Translations under genes and position numbers: made by a program | Shown: in pieces, positions 57,472 through 64,000 of the stretch | Numbering within the stretch: the stretch's first letter is position 1 | How the letters are laid out: each line of letters opens with the position of its first letter | Notes under the pieces: generated by a model | What the model was told of the DNA's origin: nothing | What the model saw: the letters and a program-made list of their open reading frames with translations, nothing else | The model's database searches: none | Assembly (NCBI GenBank): GCA_025059995.1 | Contig: JANXCF010000001.1 | Coordinates: forward strand, 62,001-126,000 | DNA length: 64,000 bases | From: Leptospiraceae bacterium | GTDB lineage: Bacteria > Spirochaetota > Leptospiria > Leptospirales > Leptonemataceae | Reading direction: 5' to 3'

Positions 57472-57598
57472 GCTTATTACATTATTTTTGCTTTTTCTTG
57501 ATTTTCAACTTTAATTTTTTCATTAAATCTTTTATTGAAAAATTCATAAAAACATTGTTTCCCAGAAAATAAGATTTGAAACTGACATCTTGAGCCCC

Positions 57599-58141
57599 AT
57601 GAAATCAAAGCTCAAATTCTATTTTACCTTCTTCCTGATCTTTGTTTTTGCTTTTTGGCTTTTGAAGTATCTATGGGAAGAAAAACGATGGCGATATATT
57701 GTTATTCATCATTCTGCTTCAGATATTGGAAATTTAGAATACTATAAAAAACTTCACCAAGAAGAAAAAGGTTGGGATAACATAGCATATCACTTTGTCA
57801 TCAACAATGGAAGCATGGGAACTATACCAGGACAAATTGAAGAAAGTGAATTATGGAAAAAAAGAAAAAGCGGTTATTCCACGAAAAATTGGCTTGTAAA
57901 TACTTTTGGAATTTCCATCGTAATTGTAGGGAACTTAGAAGAACATCCACCACTTCCACAGCAATACGAAGCTCTACTGAATTTAGTGTTTCAACTCTCA
58001 AAAAAATACGACATTCCTCCAGAGCGAATTTTTGGACATCGAGAAATCCAAAACACAAAATGTCCGGGAAAACACATCAACATGGCGAAACTTCGAAAAG
58101 AAATTGAAGAAATGCACAAACGACAAGATAACATAAGATAG
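57599..58141 (+). CDS. N-acetylmuramoyl-L-alanine amidase (Amidase_2/PGRP fold)
   Basis: About 180 residues with an N-terminal membrane anchor or signal (FYFTFFLIFVFAFWLL). Zinc ligands are recognisable: His in IVIHHSAS, His in FGHREIQ, and the Cys of TKCPGKHI in the usual third position. AYHFVINNGS and GISIVIVGN match the family. It would cleave peptidoglycan between MurNAc and the peptide, in the periplasm. I use the ATG at 57599 rather than the TTG three codons upstream. Confidence 0.87.
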   Translation: MKSKLKFYFTFFLIFVFAFWLLKYLWEEKRWRYIVIHHSASDIGNLEYYKKLHQEEKGWDNIAYHFVINNGSMGTIPGQIEESELWKKRKSGYSTKNWLVNTFGISIVIVGNLEEHPPLPQQYEALLNLVFQLSKKYDIPPERIFGHREIQNTKCPGKHINMAKLRKEIEEMHKRQDNIR

Positions 58142-58191
58142 ATACTTTGCTTCAATTCTTGACTAATCAAATCAATAAACAAAATAGAAAC

Positions 58192-58539
58192 ATGCATGAA
58201 GAAAAAGAACTAGTTCTTCTTCGAATTTTTCTAACAGACAAGGACAAACTAAAAGGCAAGCCTGTGTATAATTTACTTTTAGAAAATTTTCTAAAAGAAG
58301 GGATTGCGGGAGCTACGGTATTTCACGGAATAGCAGGGTATGGGGCAAAAAAAATCATTCACTCCGCTGGGATTTTGGATGTTTCTGATGCTTTGCCAGT
58401 AGTAGTTGAAGTCTGCGACACCTCAGAAAGCATCCAAAAAGCATTAGAAATCACAAAAAAAATTTTTTCCGAAGCGAAGGTTGGTGGGTTTTTGACATAC
58501 GAAAAAGCAAAAGTGATTCTCTTCAAGGAGGAGGCATGA
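58192..58539 (+). CDS. DUF190 protein
   Basis: About 115 residues. KPVYNLLLENFLKEGIAGATVFHGIAGYGA is the family signature; the fold is PII-like. DUF190 genes are very often next to crcB, and here the stop overlaps the crcB start by 4 bases. A role in fluoride resistance or in regulating the channel is inferred from that association only. The ATG at 58192 gives the family's usual N-terminus. Confidence 0.87.
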   Translation: MHEEKELVLLRIFLTDKDKLKGKPVYNLLLENFLKEGIAGATVFHGIAGYGAKKIIHSAGILDVSDALPVVVEVCDTSESIQKALEITKKIFSEAKVGGFLTYEKAKVILFKEEA

Positions 58540-58898
58540 GTTTTTTTCTTGTTTTTTTTGCTGGTGGTATTGGTTCGCTTTTGCGTTTTTTAATATCCAG
58601 AATGAGCGCAAAATACCTCCCCTTGTTTCCTTTGGGAACCATTCTTGCCAACACCATAGGAATGTTTTTGATCGGTTTTTTTTCAGTCATCATTATTGAA
58701 AGAAATCTTATCGTTTCTCCCTATAGAGAAATGATTTTAGTGGGATTTTTGGGCGGACTTACTACTTTTAGTTCCTTCGGATATGAAACTTTTTACCTGA
58801 TGAATCAAGGTCGTTGGTATGAACTTTTTCTTTATTTGGTTGGCAACTTTGTTGTTGGTTTTTCTCTTTTTTTCTTAGGTCGTCTGATCGCAAAATAG
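58536..58898 (+). CDS. crcB: Fluoride channel CrcB/FluC
   Basis: 120 residues with four membrane segments and the FluC signature GGLTTFSSFGYE, plus GGIGSLLRFLIS at the N-terminus and the NTIG loop. It forms a dual-topology dimeric channel that exports fluoride across the inner membrane. It overlaps the DUF190 gene and has an AAGGAGGAGG ribosome site. I saw no fluoride riboswitch upstream of the pair. Confidence 0.93.
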   Translation: MSFFLVFFAGGIGSLLRFLISRMSAKYLPLFPLGTILANTIGMFLIGFFSVIIIERNLIVSPYREMILVGFLGGLTTFSSFGYETFYLMNQGRWYELFLYLVGNFVVGFSLFFLGRLIAK

Positions 58899-58901
58899 CT
58901 T

Positions 58902-60008
58902 TTATTTTTTCTTCACTGAACCCTTAACAAAAGGAGGTTTGATAGTATAGGCTCTTTGTTTTTTCCCTCGAATTTCGATGTGGATTTCTTTTTCTGGTTC
59001 TTTATACAAGAAAGGAAGAAAAGCTGTTCCTATTCCTTTTTTTAAAATGGGCGAGTAGCTCCCACTCAAAACCACACCAATCTCAAGACCACTTGTCGGA
59101 TCAAAAACCAAATTCCCTTTTCGTGGGATGGCAAAATCTGACATCAAAAATGGTATCACCATTTTCTCTGGGTTTGATTTTTTTTGAAGTAGCAATTTTT
59201 CTTTCCCATAGTATGAGATTTCTTTTTCTTTTACCACCCATCCTATGCCAGACTCAATGGGCGTTTTTTCTTCGTCCAGTTCGTTTCCGTAGAGAGGATA
59301 CACGGCTTCTAATCGTAAGCTATCCCTCGCTCCAAGTCCACAAGGAATCACACCCTTTTTGAAAAAAGTTTCCCACAATTCCAAAATGACAGAATGTTCA
59401 GACAAAAATTCAAAACCATCTTCTCCCGTGTATCCTGTTCTTGCAATTCGTAGAGTTGAGTTGCTGTATTCAACATCTATAAAGTGATAATACTGCAATT
59501 CTTTGATGTAGTTTTTTTGAGTAGGAAATACTTCTACTGCTATTTCTTCAGCCTTTGGACCTTGGAGTGCTATCATGGAGATTTCTTCACTTAAATTCTG
59601 GATCTCCACTTGATGTTCTTTTTTTTCATTTCGTAAGTAGTCATAAATCTTTTGCGTATTTGCGGCATTCACAATCAAAAAAAATGAGTATTGATTTTCT
59701 CTAAACATCGTCACATCATCCTTTACACCACCTTCGGGATTTAAAATGACGCTATATCGGATTTGACCTATTTTCTGATCTGCTACGAAATTTGGTGTTA
59801 GTTGTTCCAAAAATTGAATCACATCTTTTCCTTGAATTCGAATTTCCCCCATGTGAGAAACATCAAACATTCCTACGTGATTTCTCACAGCAAGATGCTC
59901 TTCGATAATGGATTGGTATTGAATAGGCATTTCCCATCCCGCAAACTCCACCATCTTGGCTTTTTGACTTATATGAAAAGAATACAAACTCGTCTTTTTC
60001 AGTTCCAT
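58902..60008 (-). CDS. gcvT: Aminomethyltransferase (glycine cleavage T protein)
   Basis: 368 residues. The T protein of the glycine cleavage system, which moves the aminomethyl group to tetrahydrofolate and releases ammonia. Conserved blocks: FAGWEMPIQYQSIIEEH, GMFDVSHMGEI, ARTGYTGEDGFEF, GLGARDSLRLEAVYPLYG. The C-terminus is basic (KGSVKKK). No gcvH or gcvP gene is in the window. It converges on crcB with three bases between stops. Confidence 0.94.
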   Translation of the reverse strand: MELKKTSLYSFHISQKAKMVEFAGWEMPIQYQSIIEEHLAVRNHVGMFDVSHMGEIRIQGKDVIQFLEQLTPNFVADQKIGQIRYSVILNPEGGVKDDVTMFRENQYSFFLIVNAANTQKIYDYLRNEKKEHQVEIQNLSEEISMIALQGPKAEEIAVEVFPTQKNYIKELQYYHFIDVEYSNSTLRIARTGYTGEDGFEFLSEHSVILELWETFFKKGVIPCGLGARDSLRLEAVYPLYGNELDEEKTPIESGIGWVVKEKEISYYGKEKLLLQKKSNPEKMVIPFLMSDFAIPRKGNLVFDPTSGLEIGVVLSGSYSPILKKGIGTAFLPFLYKEPEKEIHIEIRGKKQRAYTIKPPFVKGSVKKK

Positions 60009-60170
60009 AGGAAAGAATTTAGATCAAAAAATAAAAACAAAAACTAAAGCAAACTTTTTTTGATTCGCATATGGTTTGAATCATCCTATCGAATTATGGT
60101 AGGCATGATAGGTATGGTAGAAAATAAAAATTTTGCCCTCTTTTTTTAGCAAAGTAGAACAAAAATTCAT

Positions 60171-60813
60171 GTGCCATTGTCAAAATCAAAAAAATGTATA
60201 TTCTCTTATCTTCAAAACTTATCAATTCAATTTTTCGAAAGGAAAAAAGAAAAACAAACATTAATACCAACGAATTTTCATCTAACAAAAGCATGCAATT
60301 ACAAGTGTATCTATTGCTATGCTACTTTTGAAGATATCAAAGAAAAGGGTCTTTCTTTTGAAGAACAAAAAAAGCTCATCTCTCTTTTGGCAGATTACAA
60401 AGCTTTTAGAAAAATCAATTTTGCCGAAGACGAAACCATTTTAGTCCCACACATAAAAGCATGCGAAAAAGTTGGGTTTTGAAACTAGTCTAGTCACTAA
60501 CGGAAATAGGATCAATCCAGATTGGATAAAGGAAATGAAAAATTATCTCGATATATTTTGGTTTTGAGTATCGATAGCCTAGATCATCAAACTAATTTAT
60601 CGATTGGAAGAAAAACCTCCAAGAATCATACACTAAATAAAAATAGAAGTTGCTAAAACATGCCATACTCATAATATAAACTCGAAGATCAACACCGTAG
60701 TAAGTAAATACAATAAAAACGAAATATTTACTTCTTTTATCAATGAAGTTAAAACTTATTATGTAGAATTAGTAAAAAAACGCTTAAAGAAAACGAATGA
60801 AAAGAATTTATAA
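60171..60813 (+). pseudogene. Decayed prokaryotic viperin-like radical SAM gene (pVip relic)
   Basis: Joined across frames, the region translates to a viperin-like sequence. Segment 1 (60171-60482): NFHLTKACNYKCIYCYATF with the CX3CX2C cluster, then KINFAEDET where radical SAM viperins have KINFxGGEP. Segment 2 (from 60481): TSLVTNGNRINPDWI...YLDIF. Segment 3 (from 60564): LSIDSLDHQTNLSIGRKTSKNH. Segment 4 (from 60643): SKINTVVSKYNKNE. These align in order with viperin YLDI...CDS, IGR...KNH and KINSVINRFN. At least three frame changes (near 60480, 60565, 60640), no GGEP, and the C-terminal third is missing. Intact viperins make antiviral chain-terminating nucleotides (ddhNTPs). Confidence 0.8.
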
Positions 60814-60844
60814 AATGAAAATGAGAATTCCTTAAATCCTTTTA

Positions 60845-62134
60845 TCATTTAAAAAAAGTATCTGAGATTCGATGGATTTTCTTTACGAGTACTTTCACAT
60901 ATCCACCTGAGAGGTGGATGTATAGTTCTTCTTTTTCTTTGATTTCTTCTATGGATTTTTTGATTTGCTGATCCTTGCTTCTCACTATCGCATAGCCTTT
61001 TTCAAGCGGGAGTAGGGGATTTAGGAATTCAATTTTTTCATTTAGAATTTGAAATTTTGAAAAAATCTTGAGGAAAACTTTTTCTGCAAATACAAAGAGG
61101 GATTTTTCCAAATTTTCGAATCTGTTTTGGGATTTTTCTAAGATTTTCTCAGGATGAGTAAAAATGACTCTCTGGGATAAAGCAGTAAATTTCGTTTCTT
61201 TGGATTTTATCTTATTTAATGAGCTGAATTCGATTTGTCGTTGGTATCCATCAAGTTTTTTCATGATTTCCGAAACATCAGGGACAGAAATTTCAACTGC
61301 TTTTGTGGGGGTGATTGCTGATTTATCTGCAGCTAAATCAGATAAAGGTTTATCGATTTGATGTCCAACAGCAGAAACTATAGGAACTTGAGAATTTGCA
61401 AAAGCACGAACTACAATTTCACTACTGAAAGCAATCAAGTCCTCAAAAGAACCACCACCTCTCCCAGCAATGATGACATCTACTTTTCTTTGATTCAAGA
61501 GTTGGATGGCTTGAGCGATACTTTCCTCTGCTCCTTTCCCTTGAACAAAACACGGTGCTATGACAATGTTAATAGGAGGAAAACGTTTTCTTGCAGACTG
61601 AACGATGTCTCGTAAAGCCGCACCAAACAACGAAGTAGCTACTCCCAAGGTTTTGGGGTACTTTGGCAATTCTCGTTTTCTTGCCTCATCAAATAAACCT
61701 TCCTTTTGGAGGGTTTCTTTTAGCTCCTCTATTTTTTTGAGTACTTCTCCTTTATCTAAAACAACGGAAAAACTCCTCACAATAAACTGGCATCTTCCAT
61801 TTTTATCGAATAAAGTGATATATCCCAGAGCTCGTATTTTCCTTCCATCTTTCAACTCAGAGTTGTCTTTTATGGAGCTTGAATTGAATATGACACAATC
61901 CAAGGTTACATCATTTTCTTTTAAAGAGAAAAATATTTTGTCATTGTGGGGTTTGTAATTGACTATTTCTCCTTCAATCCAAATGTTTTTGAATTCACTT
62001 TGAGAGGTAATCAACTTCTTTATTTGGCTCAGGATTTGTTTTGGTGTATATACATTCTCTTCCCACTGCAGGGGAGTTTGAGTTATGTCAATTTGATTGA
62101 TTACGCTGTAACTCTCGATAGTATTAATTTCCAT
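60845..62134 (-). CDS. xseA: Exodeoxyribonuclease VII large subunit
   Basis: 429 residues. An N-terminal OB-fold (KNIWIEGEIVNYKPH...GRCQFIVRSF) precedes the XseA catalytic part with SLFGAALRDIVQSARKRFP, IAGRGGGSFEDLIAFSSE, and SAVGHQIDKPLSDLAADKSA(I)TPT. It degrades single-stranded DNA with the small subunit XseB, which is not next door. It overlaps the start of the transporter gene by 11 bases, which suggests co-transcription in this leftward unit. Confidence 0.94.
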   Translation of the reverse strand: MEINTIESYSVINQIDITQTPLQWEENVYTPKQILSQIKKLITSQSEFKNIWIEGEIVNYKPHNDKIFFSLKENDVTLDCVIFNSSSIKDNSELKDGRKIRALGYITLFDKNGRCQFIVRSFSVVLDKGEVLKKIEELKETLQKEGLFDEARKRELPKYPKTLGVATSLFGAALRDIVQSARKRFPPINIVIAPCFVQGKGAEESIAQAIQLLNQRKVDVIIAGRGGGSFEDLIAFSSEIVVRAFANSQVPIVSAVGHQIDKPLSDLAADKSAITPTKAVEISVPDVSEIMKKLDGYQRQIEFSSLNKIKSKETKFTALSQRVIFTHPEKILEKSQNRFENLEKSLFVFAEKVFLKIFSKFQILNEKIEFLNPLLPLEKGYAIVRSKDQQIKKSIEEIKEKEELYIHLSGGYVKVLVKKIHRISDTFFK

Positions 62135-63260
62135 TCTTTGACTCCGATGCGATTTCAGACTCTTTTTTGAGTTTTCTACTTGTTATTGTTCTCCATAGAA
62201 TAATAAAAACGGACAAAATCAAAGGTCCTAAAACAATCCCAACGGCACCAAATTCCTTCAAACCCCCTAGGATTGCGAAAAACAACACTACCGATGAAAT
62301 CCCCAGTTTTTTGTCTAAAATCTTTGGCTTTACGATATTTTCTAAAATCAAGTAAGAAGCATAGCAATACAAACCCAACACCACGCTGGCAATCAGATCT
62401 TTTTTGATAAAGTATAAATAAAGGGAAGCTGGGATCCAAACAAATCCCGTCCCAATCACGGGAATGACAGAAACCAACGAGGCAATAAACCCATACAAAA
62501 TAACATTAGGAATGCCAGTAACGAAAAATCCCAACGCCAAAAAAAAACCTTGTAATATAGCAATCAAAACGTTTCCTAAGAGAATTGACGACATCGTGAG
62601 CTTGATTTGGTTTTTTAATTCATCAATCAGTTCTCTATCAAAAGGAGAAATATCAAGAAGTGTGTTATAAAGTTTGTCACCATCTCGAAAAAGAAAATAA
62701 AGAATCAAAAAGCCAAACAAAAGATAAACTATGATTTTCAACGTAATCTCTAAACTCAACAAGAACACGTTATAGGCACCACCTACAATTGTGGGAAAGT
62801 TGATCCTATCTAAATAGCTTCCATATTCCATTAAAAAGTTATCCAAGCGATTTAGAAAAGTCACCCAAAAAAAGGAATCCTTTGTAAAAAACTCAACAAG
62901 TGAGTCAAAGTGAAGAAACAATAAAAACAAGCTCCCGGTTTCTATACCCTCTCGAACCAAAAAGACAAAATCAATGATTTGTTGAACCAACAAAACAAAA
63001 AAAATCGAAAGTGGGGTGATGATTAAAGTTATAATTACTACTATACTTGCGAGGGAAGCAAGATCTTTGTTTTTTAGAGTTTTTTGAAGTTTTTTGTTAT
63101 AGCCATCCAGGGTGGAATACAAAAGGACGGCAATCAAGAAGGACCAAAAAAAAGCACGCAAAGTGTAGAATGCCAAAAATACCGAGCCCAGCAAAATCAA
63201 CATTAAAATCAAAATTTGAAAAAACAACTGAAAGTTTTTGGTTGATGTGTTATCATTCAT
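62124..63260 (-). CDS. AI-2E family (YdgG/PerM-like) transporter
   Basis: 378 residues with about eight hydrophobic segments and the family's paired ends: VFLAFYTLRAFFWSFLIAVLLYS near the N-terminus, then IPNVILYGFIASLVSVIPVIGTGFVWIPASLYL and LGLYCYASYLILENIVKPKILDKKLGISS, and GAVGIVLGPLILSVFIILW at the end. Members have been linked to AI-2 or Na+/H+ movement; the substrate is uncertain. The start overlaps the preceding lipoprotein stop by 8 bases. Confidence 0.88.
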   Translation of the reverse strand: MNDNTSTKNFQLFFQILILMLILLGSVFLAFYTLRAFFWSFLIAVLLYSTLDGYNKKLQKTLKNKDLASLASIVVIITLIITPLSIFFVLLVQQIIDFVFLVREGIETGSLFLLFLHFDSLVEFFTKDSFFWVTFLNRLDNFLMEYGSYLDRINFPTIVGGAYNVFLLSLEITLKIIVYLLFGFLILYFLFRDGDKLYNTLLDISPFDRELIDELKNQIKLTMSSILLGNVLIAILQGFFLALGFFVTGIPNVILYGFIASLVSVIPVIGTGFVWIPASLYLYFIKKDLIASVVLGLYCYASYLILENIVKPKILDKKLGISSVVLFFAILGGLKEFGAVGIVLGPLILSVFIILWRTITSRKLKKESEIASESKNGN

Positions 63261-63705
63261 CGGTGCTTTTCTTTATGAACATTTTTACTTTTATCGGAAA
63301 GGTTTTTTCGATCAAAACACTCAAGTTTCGATTAAAAAAATCTTGAGCATTGATGAAGTAAAATTGCTTCTCTTTTGATTTGATTTGTTTAGACTGAAGA
63401 ACCTGCCAACCATAATCCCGTAATAACGATAAATAATCATTCACAACCTCCTCGTAATTCTGATGAGGGAATTCAAGCCGGATGGCGTATTGTTCAGGGG
63501 ACCAAAATCCCATTCGTTCTAAATACAGAAAATGAGTTACTTTCGCTTCTGTTGGTATCAGAGCTATGGGAAAACCACTTTGGATGATTTCATTGGTTTC
63601 TGGATTTTTATACAAAAACAAATAATCAGAAATTACTAATTTCTCGCTTTTTTGGTGATTACATTGCAAAAGCAATAAAAAGAAGAAAAACTTCCAAAGT
63701 TTCAT
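63253..63705 (-). CDS. Small lipoprotein, unknown function
   Basis: 150 residues with leader MKLWKFFFFLLLLQC, C15 in a loose lipobox. The mature part has no recognised domain; it contains a mixed beta-helix pattern (FPIALIPTEAKVTHFLYLERMG, SVLIEKTFPIKVKMFI). Its ATG overlaps the preceding gene's stop by 4 bases, and its end overlaps the transporter start by 8. Confidence 0.65.
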   Translation of the reverse strand: MKLWKFFFFLLLLQCNHQKSEKLVISDYLFLYKNPETNEIIQSGFPIALIPTEAKVTHFLYLERMGFWSPEQYAIRLEFPHQNYEEVVNDYLSLLRDYGWQVLQSKQIKSKEKQFYFINAQDFFNRNLSVLIEKTFPIKVKMFIKKSTDE

Positions 63706-64000
63706 CGATAAAGCTTTACTAATAAATTCATCTTTTCTGCCAATTCAATTAACTCGGGAATGGCTTCTTGTTCGATTATAATAGTGTTTGGGGTTAGTTG
63801 TTCTATAATATAATCTTTGTTGGAAATTTGCCCAATCAAAAGCTCCATATGTTGTGATTCTTTTGTTTTTACCACCACACATTCATCGGTGATGGTTACT
63901 AAGGGGAGATTGTTTTTCCACTCATTGATAGAAAAAAGCAGGTTTTGAGGCAAATCTGTGGGGGATACTTCTTTTAAAAAATTTATAAAATCATTTGGAT
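63702..64000 (-). CDS. Unknown protein, 5' end beyond the window
   Basis: The frame stays open to the window edge (PNDFINFLKEVSPTDLPQNL... upstream of a possible TTG at 63953), so the true start is probably further right. The visible 99 residues end in EAIPELIELAEKMNLLVKLYR and include a TDECVVVKTKESQH segment. No family recognised. Overlap with the small lipoprotein gene places it in the same leftward operon. Confidence 0.55.
   Translation of the reverse strand, partial: PNDFINFLKEVSPTDLPQNLLFSINEWKNNLPLVTITDECVVVKTKESQHMELLIGQISNKDYIIEQLTPNTIIIEQEAIPELIELAEKMNLLVKLYR

Noticed and set aside
58142-58191. Fluoride riboswitch before DUF190-crcB
   Set aside because: The short gap shows none of the conserved crcB-motif sequence or pairing.
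60009-60170. Glycine riboswitch before gcvT
   Set aside because: I found no glycine aptamer cores; only short ATGGTAG repeats and A/T runs are present.
60171-60482. A stand-alone 103-residue radical SAM protein
   Set aside because: The frame ends in the middle of the fold and the following frames continue the same homology, so it is one broken gene.

Overview
The window reads as a compact, AT-rich chromosomal segment of a Gram-negative, motile bacterium, most likely a spirochaete of the Leptospira lineage. The support is indirect: a flagellar FliH, several lipoproteins with loose spirochaete-style lipoboxes, SpoIIE/RsbU-type phosphatases with large sensor halves, a DUF2225 protein, and an outer-membrane barrel beside unrecognised lipoproteins. 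Genes are packed tightly. Neighbours often overlap by 1-11 bases (hypF and hypC by 41), and four convergent pairs overlap at their 3' ends.

Layout. 1-6929 (minus): a membrane-bound [NiFe] hydrogenase operon in the order small subunit, large subunit, cytochrome b, maturation protease, hypF, hypC, hypE (cut by the window edge). The small subunit has the two extra proximal-cluster cysteines of oxygen-tolerant uptake hydrogenases. 7262-19705: two serine hydrolases, bioD beside an acyl-CoA carboxylase beta subunit, an acyltransferase, a nitroreductase, fliH, dcd, cysE, a glycosyltransferase, an orphan degenerate helicase domain, a tRNA-Leu and a third hydrolase. 19696-21195 (minus): an AlkB-type alkane hydroxylase with a [2Fe-2S] ferredoxin. 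22637-26711: an aminotransferase followed by a kinase and nucleotidyltransferase resembling the AmgK/MurU sugar-salvage pair, then a TPR protein. 26689-32206: CapA-like and FecR-domain proteins, truA, DUF2225, plsC and an SDR. 32311-39821: surface proteins of unknown function, a GH18-like protein, a SET-domain protein, a SixA-like phosphatase, an orphan HATPase, a YD-repeat-like protein and a methyltransferase. 39981-44268: acetyl-CoA synthetase and a membrane PP2C phosphatase. 44271-48619 (minus): lysC, murI, rpsT, tRNA-Val, yjbQ, hisD. 48650-60008: an O-antigen ligase/polymerase, iron superoxide dismutase, a CHASE4-type chemoreceptor, a dihaem peroxidase, a large sensor phosphatase, a peptidoglycan amidase, DUF190-crcB and gcvT. 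60171-60813: the wreck of a prokaryotic viperin gene. 60845-64000 (minus): xseA, an AI-2E family transporter and two unknown genes.

Taken together, the metabolic genes suggest an aerobe or microaerobe that can draw electrons from H2 in the presence of oxygen, hydroxylate alkanes, activate acetate and carboxylate acyl-CoA, with superoxide dismutase and a c-type peroxidase for protection. That lifestyle is inferred from gene content only.

The most unusual item is the viperin relic. It keeps the CX3CX2C radical-SAM cysteines and several viperin-type segments, but it is broken by at least three frame changes, has lost the GGEP motif by substitution, and lacks its C-terminal part. No CRISPR array, insertion sequence or prophage was seen.
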